From an uncultured Prevotella sp. (GTDB lineage Bacteria > Bacteroidota > Bacteroidia > Bacteroidales > Bacteroidaceae), in assembly GCA_937906495.1 (NCBI GenBank), contig CALCVT010000083.1, positions 1 to 23,211 of the forward strand: a DNA stretch of 23,211 bases. The letters run 5' to 3'. Below, piece after piece: positions 7,197 to 14,664 of this stretch. The translations under genes and the position numbers were made by a program. The first letter of the stretch is position 1. Every line of letters begins with the position of its first letter. Below the pieces are notes generated by a model. The model was not told where the DNA came from, made no database searches, and worked only from the letters and a program-made list of their open reading frames with translations.

Positions 7197-8330
7197 ATGA
7201 AGAAGGTAGACTATCAGATTGGCGCCTTGCTGCGCCGTCAGGCGGAAATCAGTGACCGCCTTAACGAAATGGCCGACACGCTGGAGCGCGAACAACGATG
7301 CCTCACAGCGGACGAGGAACAGGAGCGCAGCGCGCTGACCTCTGAACTCCAAGGCCTTGAATTGCGCATGTATGCCCACGCGCAGGCCTACAACCGCGAG
7401 AACCCCGATGCCGCAGCTGAGGCCGTGCGCCTGATCCGCGAAAACGCCCGCGCTGGCCGCAAGAGCGAAATTGTGTTTGTGCGCGCAATGATGATGGTGT
7501 CAGACGCTCAAACGGGCGGTGCCATCCCCTTGAACATCCAAGACATCGTCCGTCCCCTTACCGAGGGTTTCATCCTCGACAAGGTAGGTTTGCCCATGCC
7601 CACCGGTCTGGCTGGTGATTACGTTTGGCCAGTCTACGAGAATGTAGAGGCAACCATTGCCGGCGAGGGTGTGGCACTCTCCGACACGAAAATCAGCATG
7701 AGCAAGCTGCAGGCCAAGCCCGAGCGTATCGGTGTGGCTATCCCCGTAACCAACCAGGCCCTCAACCAGACCGAAGGCGTACTCGAAACGATTGTTCGCG
7801 AAATCTTGCCCAAGGCCGTACAGTTGCTGTTGAACAAGATTGTTTTCAGCGTGAACAAGGTAGCAGGAGCTACTTCGCTTGCGGGTCCCTTCGTAGCGCT
7901 CAAGACGGGTGCCACCGTTCTCTCGGCCGTGCCCACATCCGTAGAGCTCAACAAACTCAAGGCCAAGGTACTTGAAAGCGGCGTGGAAGGCTCGGCCCTC
8001 TGCTGGGTGATGACCAAAGCCCAGGCCGCCGTGCTGGAAGTGACTCCCGTAAACGACAAGGGCGTGTACGTTCCGATGATTCAGGACGGCAAACTCCTTG
8101 GTTTGCCCGTGTACACCACCAACGCCATCCGCGACACCACGACCGAATACATCGGCCTGGGTGACTGGCGCTACCAGCCCATGGGCTTGTTCGGCCAGAT
8201 TCGCTTTACCGTAGACCCCTACAGCCAAGCACGCAAGGATGCCGTAGACTTTGTGTTGAACTGCGACTATGGCACCACCACCCTGCAGCCCAAGGCCTTT
8301 GCCCTTGGCAAGGTCAATGCCGCCGGGTAG
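7197..8330 (+). CDS. Major capsid protein, HK97 fold
   Basis: A 377-residue capsid subunit. The first ~60-100 residues are charged and helical (RRQAEISDRLNEMADTLERE and following), which matches the delta/scaffold domain that the prohead protease removes. The body contains the HK97-type pattern IPLNIQDIVRPLTEGFILDK, WPVYENVEATIAGEGV, ERIGVAIPVTNQAL and the C-terminal LGDWRYQPMGLFGQIRFTVD. The gene directly follows the portal-protease fusion, 24 bp downstream. The scaffold is built in, so no separate scaffold gene is expected and none is seen. Downstream, the gap at 8331-8399 is AT-rich with no clear signal. Confidence 0.94.
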   Translation: MKKVDYQIGALLRRQAEISDRLNEMADTLEREQRCLTADEEQERSALTSELQGLELRMYAHAQAYNRENPDAAAEAVRLIRENARAGRKSEIVFVRAMMMVSDAQTGGAIPLNIQDIVRPLTEGFILDKVGLPMPTGLAGDYVWPVYENVEATIAGEGVALSDTKISMSKLQAKPERIGVAIPVTNQALNQTEGVLETIVREILPKAVQLLLNKIVFSVNKVAGATSLAGPFVALKTGATVLSAVPTSVELNKLKAKVLESGVEGSALCWVMTKAQAAVLEVTPVNDKGVYVPMIQDGKLLGLPVYTTNAIRDTTTEYIGLGDWRYQPMGLFGQIRFTVDPYSQARKDAVDFVLNCDYGTTTLQPKAFALGKVNAAG

Positions 8331-8399
8331 AAGGATTGATTGATAGGATAACTTTTGTAGTTTTATTTGACTGTTTTGTTTGTTTAGTAGTTACTTGTA

Positions 8400-8723
8400 A
8401 TGGAGATTGTGGATTTCGCTTTATTCAAGGCACATTGCTGCGCCGACGACCTGTCGGCAGATGACACGTTGCTGGCGGAGTATTTGTCGGCGGCCACAGA
8501 AAAGGTGGTGCACGACACCTGCCGCACGGAGGAAGAATTACTGACTTTGGGCGGCGGTGCACTACCGGCTCCGCTACAACAGGCTGTTTTGCTGCTTGGC
8601 GGGCACTGGTATAACCAACGCGAGGCTGTAGCCGGTGTGCAAATGCACGCCGTGCCGCTGGCCTACGACGCATTGGTAAGACCCTACCGCAGACTCAGCC
8701 GAAGGATGGAGGACGGCGTATGA
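8400..8723 (+). CDS. Head-tail connector, gp6-like adaptor
   Basis: A 107-residue acidic-to-neutral helical protein (DFALFKAHCCADDLSADDTL, LAEYLSAATEKVV, LPAPLQQAVLLLGGHWYNQRE). The motif of an alpha-helical bundle with H-W-Y-N-Q-R near residue 80 is typical of HK97 gp6-like DNA-packaging/connector proteins that form the ring beneath the portal. It is the first gene after the capsid gene and overlaps the next gene by ATGA. The size fits the family. Confidence 0.85.
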   Translation: MEIVDFALFKAHCCADDLSADDTLLAEYLSAATEKVVHDTCRTEEELLTLGGGALPAPLQQAVLLLGGHWYNQREAVAGVQMHAVPLAYDALVRPYRRLSRRMEDGV

Positions 8724-9043
8724 TAGCAGGCTTACTGACCGAAATGCTGGAATGGTATTTACCCTCCACCGTAACCAATGACTACGGATCGGAACAAGTG
8801 CAATGGATACTCAAGGGAACCATCCGTGCCGAACTGGTGAAGCGCAGCGGACGGCTGAGCAACGAAGCCGGAGAACTGTTTAGCGATTATTCGGCAGAGT
8901 TCCGCGTGCGCTACGGACACTGCATCAAAGAAGGCGACCGCGTAAGGCACCTTGACAGCGGTGTGCTTTACTACGTTACCAACGTGATGCCCCACCGACG
9001 CAGAGGTTTTAGATTAATCCAAGTAGAAAGAGTCAATGAATAG
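8720..9043 (+). CDS. Head closure protein
   Basis: A 107-residue beta-rich protein. It carries the head-closure/head-tail joining pattern of phage stopper proteins: YGSEQVQWILKGTIRAELVK, FRVRYGHCIKEGDRVRHLDSGVLYYV and RRRGFRLIQVERV. Stopper proteins stack on the connector ring and seal the DNA exit channel before tail attachment. It overlaps both neighbours (ATGA at its start, 8 bp at its end) and lies in the canonical neck position. Confidence 0.85.
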   Translation: MIAGLLTEMLEWYLPSTVTNDYGSEQVQWILKGTIRAELVKRSGRLSNEAGELFSDYSAEFRVRYGHCIKEGDRVRHLDSGVLYYVTNVMPHRRRGFRLIQVERVNE

Positions 9044-9581
9044 CGTAACGACCCAACCCGCTGACCCGGGAAAGCCCTTTGTGGAACTGTGGAATGCCCT
9101 GCAACCGCGTGAGCAACGGAAGGTCTTAAAAAAGTCAATGCGCCGCGAAGCAAACCGGCTGAAACACACCGCAGAGGCCGAACTGCAGCGCAGCGGGCTG
9201 GGCTCGGGTACGCGCAACCGCGTAAAAAAAGGCATCCGTGTGCGGGTATTCTCGCGCGGGGGAGGCTTCATGGTAACGGTCAAGCCCCGTGGAGCTCGCG
9301 GCATTCATACCAACCGCTACGGACAAAAGAAGCCCGTGCTCATGTTTGCCGAAGACGGTACCGACTACCGCCGACGCGGCAAGCGGTCGGGTTCCTTTTT
9401 TGGCCGTTCCCGCTACACCGGCAAGCGTTACCGGCGTTATGCCCGAACTGGCGGGCGCACGGGACGCATGAAGGCCTACCACTTTTTGCGCAATACCGAA
9501 ACAAACGAGGCCGGGCGCGTAGCTGACAACCTTTGGCGAGAGCTACGCGCAGGACTTGAAAAAGCAGTAGACAATTTATGA
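9036..9581 (+). CDS. HK97 gp10-like neck/tail-joining protein
   Basis: A 181-residue strongly basic protein. The N-terminal helix (LQPREQRKVLKKSMRREANR) and the beta segment (VRVRVFSRGGGFMVTVKP) match the general shape of HK97 gp10-like minor structural proteins, which lie between the head-closure and tail-terminator genes. Residues ~110-150 are very rich in Arg, Gly and Tyr (YRRRGKRSGSFFGRSRYTGK), an insertion not typical of all members. It overlaps the preceding gene by 8 bp and the following gene by 4 bp. The family call relies on position as much as on motif. Confidence 0.75.
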   Translation: MNSVTTQPADPGKPFVELWNALQPREQRKVLKKSMRREANRLKHTAEAELQRSGLGSGTRNRVKKGIRVRVFSRGGGFMVTVKPRGARGIHTNRYGQKKPVLMFAEDGTDYRRRGKRSGSFFGRSRYTGKRYRRYARTGGRTGRMKAYHFLRNTETNEAGRVADNLWRELRAGLEKAVDNL

Positions 9582-9991
9582 AATCTTCCGCCACACCCCT
9601 CACCCCCACCTCCATCGGAGCCGGCAGTATCCTGCGCAGCATGCTGTTAGCTTCGGAAGAAGTGAAACGAATGCTCACCAAAGGCACCGCCGCACCGCGT
9701 ATTTTTCCGGTGGTGAGCGAGAAGGCCGATTTGCCCTATATCGTGTACCGCCGGAGCGCCCTTCAGCATAACCCTACAAAGGCCGGAATGCCCGGTGCGG
9801 ACACGGTAACGATGGAGGTACTCTGCCTGACGGACGACTATGCAAAGGGCGTGGAACTGGCCGAAGCCGTGCGGCGTGCCCTGGATTACAAGACGACTGC
9901 CGGCGTGCGCTCGTGCATGCTCACCGGAGCCGAGGAAGCCTGGGACGCGGACGCCTTCATACAAACACTCATTTTTGAACTTAAAATATAA
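9578..9991 (+). CDS. Tail terminator/completion protein (DUF3168-type)
   Basis: A 137-residue protein. It has the DUF3168 layout: an N-terminal helix (LASEEVKRMLTKG), then RIFPVVSEKADLPYIVYRRS, then TMEVLCLTDDYAKGVELAEA and a C-terminal strand ending in IFELKI. Proteins of this family cap the tail tube and join it to the neck. It sits directly before the tail tube gene as expected. The first ~20 residues (Ser/Thr/Pro-rich) are probably disordered, or the true start may be an internal ATG at 9641 (MLLASEE). Confidence 0.85.
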   Translation: MKSSATPLTPTSIGAGSILRSMLLASEEVKRMLTKGTAAPRIFPVVSEKADLPYIVYRRSALQHNPTKAGMPGADTVTMEVLCLTDDYAKGVELAEAVRRALDYKTTAGVRSCMLTGAEEAWDADAFIQTLIFELKI

Positions 9992-9996
9992 CGACT

Positions 9997-10449
9997 ATGG
10001 CAGAAACAGGCTATATCAATGGTAGTGACCTTATTCTAAAAGTGGGCGGCAAGCCCGTAGGCCACTGCACAAGTCATACCATCACCTACGAGTCGGAAAC
10101 CAAGGATCATGCAGTCAAGCCCATTGCCACTGCGGCCAAGGGCAGCAGTTTGTTCAAGGGCGCCAGCGTGAGCGGTCTGAGCATCAGCATCAAGTTTGAC
10201 GCACTGCGCTTCTATGGCGAAACGGAGAACGGCTTCGAGCAGATTTCAGCTCTTTGGGGCGCCGGTGAGCCCATAGAGGTGGAGAGCTTCGAGCGCGGCA
10301 AGGATTCAGCGCCCGTACTCACTGGTAAGTTTGTCATCAAGAGTCTGGAGGAAAACTCCCCCGCACAGGATGATGCCACCTACAGCGGCACCCTGGCCAA
10401 TGATGGAGCCCCTACCAAGTACCCCGGTATGCCCGGTATCGGCGGCTAA
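9997..10449 (+). CDS. Major tail tube protein
   Basis: A 150-residue beta-rich protein starting MAETGYINGSDLILKVGGKP. It has the tube-protein layout of the phi13/TP901-1-type family: CTSHTITYESETKDHAVKP, a conserved Gly-Ser segment with KGASVSGLSISIKFDALRF, and a C-terminal strand FVIKSLEENSPAQDDATYSG. It follows the tail terminator and precedes the assembly-chaperone pair, exactly where siphoviruses encode the tube. The start has upstream AT-rich sequence and no overlap with the previous gene. Confidence 0.88.
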   Translation: MAETGYINGSDLILKVGGKPVGHCTSHTITYESETKDHAVKPIATAAKGSSLFKGASVSGLSISIKFDALRFYGETENGFEQISALWGAGEPIEVESFERGKDSAPVLTGKFVIKSLEENSPAQDDATYSGTLANDGAPTKYPGMPGIGG

Positions 10450-10461
10450 AAGTAAAGCACT

Positions 10462-10770
10462 ATGACGACAAAGCGAAATACCATTAACGTAGCAGGCGGA
10501 GAATACCCCTGCTACGTGACCATGGGCGCAATGATGCGCTTTAAGGACTGCACAGGGCGCGAGGTGACCACCATTAAAGACAGCGTGTCGGACCTCTGCA
10601 CCTACATGTTCTGCTGCGTGCAGTCGGCCTGCGCCCGCGAGAACGTGGAGTTCAAGTTGAACCTTACGGAGTTCGCCGACAGCCTCGATCCTCAAGACGT
10701 GGCTGCCTGGTCGGCCCGCATCGGAGGCAACGAGGAGCCCGAAGACAAGGAGGAAAAAAAAAGTATTTGA
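10462..10770 (+). CDS. Tail assembly chaperone, G-type product
   Basis: A 102-residue protein between the tail tube and tape measure genes (INVAGGEYPCYVTMGAMMRF, LCTYMFCCVQSACARENVEF). This is the position and size of lambda gpG-like tail assembly chaperones. Its last codons run through an A9 tract and end at TGA 10768-10770. A -1 slip at the A AAA AAA heptamer would bypass this stop and extend the product into the next frame, as in lambda G/GT. Such chaperones bind the tape measure protein before tube polymerisation. Confidence 0.85.
   Translation: MTTKRNTINVAGGEYPCYVTMGAMMRFKDCTGREVTTIKDSVSDLCTYMFCCVQSACARENVEFKLNLTEFADSLDPQDVAAWSARIGGNEEPEDKEEKKSI
10755..10761 (+). promoter_or_regulatory. 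A AAA AAA slippery heptamer for -1 frameshifting
   Basis: The A9 tract is 10754-10762. In the upstream frame the codons are GAA AAA AAA AGT ATT TGA, so the heptamer A AAA AAA is in the phase required for tandem -1 slippage. After slippage the reading continues AAG TAT TTG ACC, matching the downstream open frame. A purine element, AAGGAGG, lies at 10747-10753 immediately upstream. Shine-Dalgarno-like stimulators exist in other systems but at about 10 nt, so its role here is uncertain. No clear downstream pseudoknot or stem was seen. Confidence 0.8.
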
Positions 10771-11087
10771 CCATCGATGAACTGCTGGGCGTAGGTCTGG
10801 GCGAAGTGGGGCTGTGCCTTCATGACTTTGTCAGGCTTACGCCCTCAGAGTTCCGGGCAGTGACCGAAGCCGCGCGCGACCGGCAGGAACGGACAAGCCG
10901 CGAGGACTGGACTCGCGCCCGCCTGATGGCCTGTCTGAGCATGCAGCCCCACCTGACCAAGCGCCTACGACCGCAAGAGCTGCTCCCCTTCCCCTGGGAA
11001 CAGGAGGACAAAGAAAATGCCGAAGCCCCGAAGGACCTCGGCAAAGAAGAGAGTCAGCGCAGGTTTGAGCTGCTGGTTAAGCGATAG
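10767..11087 (+). CDS. T extension of the tail chaperone, made by -1 frameshift
   Basis: A 106-residue open frame in the -1 phase relative to the preceding gene, overlapping its stop. Its only start candidate near the 5' end is a TTG within the upstream stop region, and no ATG lies near the beginning. It is therefore best read as the second half of a G-T fusion, joined at about 10761 to give ...EEKKKYLTIDELLG... Features include FRAVTEAARDRQERTSREDW and LRPQELLPFPWE, typical of helical tail-assembly chaperone C-terminal domains. The expected fusion is about 209 residues. The T domain recruits tube subunits onto the tape-measure complex. Independent initiation at TTG 10767 cannot be excluded. 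Confidence 0.8.
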   Translation: MTIDELLGVGLGEVGLCLHDFVRLTPSEFRAVTEAARDRQERTSREDWTRARLMACLSMQPHLTKRLRPQELLPFPWEQEDKENAEAPKDLGKEESQRRFELLVKR

Positions 11088-11114
11088 GGCATGACCCTTT
11101 AAGGCACCAGCACC

Positions 11115-11396
11115 CTACAGATAGCCGCCTCCGTGAGTGAATCCATCACCCCCGGGGTAAAGTATTTTAATGATGATTGAGGCAATCTTAAACCCAACGA
11201 CTAAAAACGAAAACGCAATCAAATACGTCCAGAAAGGATGCAGGAGATAAAGGGAGACACCGCGGGTAAAAGACAAATAAAGGTAACCTGCTAAATATGC
11301 TGTACACCAAGGGCCTATAATCCAATTATAGGTACATCTCACGAATTTCCTAAACTTCGCAAATCCGGACTCTTTTTTTCTGATTTTTCCGGCCAT
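11115..11396 (-). CDS. Antisense small membrane protein, moron candidate
   Basis: A 93-residue gene on the minus strand inside the plus-strand tail operon, between the chaperone pair and the tape measure gene. The N-terminus is basic (AGKIRKKESGFAKFRKFVR). Two hydrophobic spans follow: WIIGPWCTAYLAGYLYLSF (about 25-43) and FWTYLIAFSFLVVGFKIASI (about 56-75). The C-terminus is short and glycine-rich. An ATG at 11435 is also in frame, but a perfect TATATTTG (-7-type) element overlaps it, so ATG 11396 is preferred. The gene is clearly more AT-rich than its neighbours. Small membrane proteins expressed from their own promoter in lysogens are often superinfection-exclusion or host-modifying morons. 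The function here is unknown. Confidence 0.6.
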   Translation of the reverse strand: MAGKIRKKESGFAKFRKFVRCTYNWIIGPWCTAYLAGYLYLSFTRGVSLYLLHPFWTYLIAFSFLVVGFKIASIIIKILYPGGDGFTHGGGYL

Positions 11397-11422
11397 AAAA
11401 TTCAAGATTTGTGTTACTGCCG

Positions 11423-11430
11423 CAAATATA
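11423..11430 (-). promoter_or_regulatory. TATATTTG, Bacteroidota-type -7 element
   Basis: Read on the minus strand, 11430-11423 is TATATTTG, an exact TAnnTTTG match. It lies about 27 nt upstream of the preferred start of the antisense membrane gene. A convincing TTTG at the -33 spacing was not found; the nearest candidates are off by several bases. The element is a short match and could occur by chance, so it is supporting evidence only. Confidence 0.4.
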
Positions 11431-11471
11431 GTCACATTTTCTCACAAGCCCCCTAAATAGTCCTCAAAATC

Positions 11472-14400
11472 ATGGCTAAAGACATAAAATTTAACGTAAA
11501 GCTCAACGTAGATGGCAAGGACCACGTGGTAAAAGTTACGCAGGATGCCAAGGACTTGCGGCAAGCTTTTATCAGTGCTTCGAGCGCTGTTACCGATTTT
11601 TCGCGAGCGATAATCAACATCAACCAGAGCCTCGAATTTGTAGAGAGACTGAATGACGGCTTTGCAAAACTGACCGAGGAAAGCCGTAATTTCTCCGGAG
11701 CGATGGCTGCCGCCAACACCATGGCGGGCAAGGCGGGCGCCGATTTCGACAAGATGCGCGATGCCGTGTCCGAGTTGTCGAAAGAAGTGCCCATAGCCCG
11801 CGATGCCTTGGCCGATGGACTCTACCAGGTGGTAAGTAATGGCGTGCCCGAGGACAACTGGATAGGCTACCTCCGCGACTCCGCCCGCGCCTCAGTGGGC
11901 GGTATAGCGGATTTGGGCGAAGTGGTAAAGGTTACATCCACCGTTATCAAGAACTACGGACTGGACTGGGCCGATGCGGGTGCTATACAGGACAAAATAC
12001 AGCTGACGGCCAAGAACGGCGTGACCTCCTTCGAACAATTGGCGGGGGCACTGCCCGCCGTTACAGGTAATGCCGCGACGCTCGGTGTAGAAATTGAAGA
12101 ACTTCTGGCAACCTTCGCCACCCTTACCGGTGTGAGCGGTAATACCAACGAGGTTGCCACACAGATGGGCGCTATCTTTACTGCCTTAGTCAAGCCCTCC
12201 TCTGAGGCAGCAAACATGGCCGCAGAAATGGGCATTCAGTTCGATGCCGCGGCCATTAAAGCCTCAGGCGGATTGCAGAACTTCCTGGCAAGCCTCTCAC
12301 GAAGCGTATCGGCTTACGCCGCTTCCTCCGGCACGTTAGAGCAGGAAATCTACGGCCGTTTGTTCGGATCGGCCGAGGCCTTGCGCGCCATCGGTCCATT
12401 GGTCGGTAATCTGTCGGACACCTTCGACACAAACATCCGCAGCATGGCCGACTCGGCGGGGACGATGGATGCCGCGTTTAACCAGATGGCAAACACGGGG
12501 AGCAACTGGGCGACCACCATCTCCAATGCCATACAGAATACCATCGACCCGGTGACCGGATTTTTATCAGGCATGCAAAGCATGGCCGCAGCCGTTGAAC
12601 CGGTAAGCCAGTTAGTTGTCAGTCTTGGTGTATTGGCTAAATCGTATCAGGCTGTCAGGAACAGCACCACCTTATGCACCATAGCCACCAACCTGCATGC
12701 GGCCGCGTCGAAGGCCATTAAGCCCGTACTTGTCACGTTGCATGCAACCATGCAGGTGCTGTCGGCCAAGTTACGCGGTACCGCCGTATCGGCCACCGCC
12801 GCCAAGGTAGCCATACGTGGCTTGATGATTTCCACCGGTGTGGGGGCTGCTGTCGCCGCCTTAGCCTTTGCCATTGAAAAGCTGGCAGGTCAGGCAGACA
12901 AAGCCGCCGAATCGGTCGAAAAGTTGGACGAAGCGACCCAAGCCTACCGCGAAACCGTGTCGCGTGTAGAAGGCGAGATGCGACTTGAAGCAGCCGAACT
13001 GCGCCGCCTGATGGATGCGCACGAGGACACCAGCGAAACTGTTGCCAAACTCAATGACAAATATGGTGAGGCTTTCGGGCAGCACCAAAAGGCTTCGGAA
13101 TGGTACGATATTCTTATCAAAAAGTCGAAAGCCTACGCACGTCAGCTGGGATTAGAAGCGCAGGCCAAGCAACTTTCCAGTAAGATTGTGGCCCTGGAGT
13201 TGGAGCAAGAGGCTAACGAGGAGCAGAAAAAGGCTCTTGAGAAGGCAGGAAAGGGCGGGTCATACAGAAAGGAAATTAGGATTGAAGGACAGAGTATTAC
13301 AGGCCCGGTTAGTATCGGCACCGGCCGATATTACACTGCGTACGATTACCATGAATACCGGGAAGCCGTAGAAGAGGGCAAACGAATTGAGGGCGAAATG
13401 ACCGAGTTAAACTCGAAGCTTAATAAGGTCACGGAGAATATGGTTAAAAACGCCGAGGATTTAGCCGCCGGACTGAAAAAGCCCAAGCCGAAGCCCAAAG
13501 CAGTCACCCCCACCAAGGAAGTGCAGAAAGCGGTAGACAAGGCAAAGCCCGTCTATATCCCCACCCGCCTCGACTTGAAAGGCATCCGCGAGAACATCCA
13601 AGCCTTAGAGAAGAAACTCGAAGAGAACGGCCGATTAGACACCCCCGAATACAACAACACCCTCAAGGCCCTGATAGCTAAAGAGCGGCAGAAGGAGGCC
13701 GAGATTCTCGGAACGCTGGAGAAGAAGACCGAAGAGGTAACAAAGGCCGAAGAAAAGGCAGGGGCCGTCTACCGTGAGAACGCCACGTCACTTGCTGAAA
13801 TCGAGGAAAACATCCGTGCCCTAAACGAGCAGCTCGATGCCGCCAGGACCACGGAGGAAGCGGCCAACATTAACCGCATGACCCAAGCCTGGGAGAAACA
13901 GGCAGAGGCCCTGCGCAATGCCGGACGCGAAAGTCAGAGCACCTATGACAACCTGCGCGAAGGCTGGAGTACCGTCAAGGGCTTTGCAGGCGGCATCGAC
14001 CAACTGACCAGTGCATTTAAAGGCAACCAAAAGGGGTTTGCCGCCTTCGCCTCAGCCGTGGACGGCTTGTTGTCAATTTTTGACAATGCCCAAAAAGCCT
14101 CACAGCTGTTCGGCGCTTTAGGCAAGATGGGCGAAGCGGGAAAGGGGATAGCCGGTGCTTTAGCCATCAAGGGAGCAGAGGCCGCTAAGACGGCTTCGGC
14201 CGCTGCTGCAGCAACTGCTACTACCTCACTGTCGGCCTCACAAGGCGCAGCCATCGCCACCACCACCGCACTCGTCGCCGCCAACAAGGCCGCCACGCAG
14301 AGCTACGTGCAGTTAGCCTCGGCTATGTATTTAGCCGCGCACGCCTACATCCCCTTCGCGGGCTTCGGCATCGGTTCAGGCTTCGCCGCTTCGGCCGTCG

Positions 14401-14648
14401 CGCTGATTGAATCTATCGGGGCTATGCCCTTTGCCAATGGCGGTATCGTGAGCGGTCCCACGCTGGCCATGGTGGGCGAGTACGGCGGCGCACGCAACAA
14501 CCCCGAAGTCATTGCCCCTCTCGACAAACTGCGTCACCTGTTGGCCGACGGCAACAGCGGAGGACCCGGGCGCGTAGAGTTCCGCATTCGCGAGCAGTCA
14601 CTTCGCGGCATACTCAAGCAAGGTGGCCGCCGATTAAGTAGAATTTAA
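11472..14648 (+). CDS. Tail tape measure protein
   Basis: A 1058-residue TP901-type tape measure protein. The conserved N-terminal core runs roughly from 85 to 280: FDKMRDAVSELSKEVPIARD, LADGLYQVVSNG, SFEQLAGALPAVTGNAATLG and LLATFATLTGVSGNTNEVA. A hydrophobic segment at about 446-475 could insert in a membrane. Long charged coiled-coil stretches cover about 480-830, followed by an Ala-rich region and the typical C-terminal FANGGIVSGPTLAMVGEYGG. Tape measure proteins set tail length and help DNA enter the cell. With the usual ~0.15 nm per residue, the tail would be on the order of 150 nm. The start ATG at 11472 lies right after the antisense gene's promoter region. Confidence 0.94.
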   Translation: MAKDIKFNVKLNVDGKDHVVKVTQDAKDLRQAFISASSAVTDFSRAIININQSLEFVERLNDGFAKLTEESRNFSGAMAAANTMAGKAGADFDKMRDAVSELSKEVPIARDALADGLYQVVSNGVPEDNWIGYLRDSARASVGGIADLGEVVKVTSTVIKNYGLDWADAGAIQDKIQLTAKNGVTSFEQLAGALPAVTGNAATLGVEIEELLATFATLTGVSGNTNEVATQMGAIFTALVKPSSEAANMAAEMGIQFDAAAIKASGGLQNFLASLSRSVSAYAASSGTLEQEIYGRLFGSAEALRAIGPLVGNLSDTFDTNIRSMADSAGTMDAAFNQMANTGSNWATTISNAIQNTIDPVTGFLSGMQSMAAAVEPVSQLVVSLGVLAKSYQAVRNSTTLCTIATNLHAAASKAIKPVLVTLHATMQVLSAKLRGTAVSATAAKVAIRGLMISTGVGAAVAALAFAIEKLAGQADKAAESVEKLDEATQAYRETVSRVEGEMRLEAAELRRLMDAHEDTSETVAKLNDKYGEAFGQHQKASEWYDILIKKSKAYARQLGLEAQAKQLSSKIVALELEQEANEEQKKALEKAGKGGSYRKEIRIEGQSITGPVSIGTGRYYTAYDYHEYREAVEEGKRIEGEMTELNSKLNKVTENMVKNAEDLAAGLKKPKPKPKAVTPTKEVQKAVDKAKPVYIPTRLDLKGIRENIQALEKKLEENGRLDTPEYNNTLKALIAKERQKEAEILGTLEKKTEEVTKAEEKAGAVYRENATSLAEIEENIRALNEQLDAARTTEEAANINRMTQAWEKQAEALRNAGRESQSTYDNLREGWSTVKGFAGGIDQLTSAFKGNQKGFAAFASAVDGLLSIFDNAQKASQLFGALGKMGEAGKGIAGALAIKGAEAAKTASAAAAATATTSLSASQGAAIATTTALVAANKAATQSYVQLASAMYLAAHAYIPFAGFGIGSGFAASAVALIESIGAMPFANGGIVSGPTLAMVGEYGGARNNPEVIAPLDKLRHLLADGNSGGPGRVEFRIREQSLRGILKQGGRRLSRI

Positions 14649-14664
14649 TAACACCTTTCTCACT

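Noticed and set aside
7500..8228. 242-codon open frame antisense to the capsid gene
   Set aside because: Explained by codon usage of the capsid gene; no independent coding evidence.
8331..8399. Promoter upstream of the head-tail connector gene
   Set aside because: The gap is AT-rich and contains several TTTG strings, but no TAnnTTTG element at a proper distance.
10767..10769. Independent TTG start for the second chaperone frame
   Set aside because: Possible, but the in-phase slippery heptamer and the family's known frameshift explain the overlap better.
11093..11108. Terminator after the tail chaperone gene (AGGGCATGACCCT)
   Set aside because: Stem of only four to five pairs and only a T3 run; the late operon should continue to the tape measure gene.
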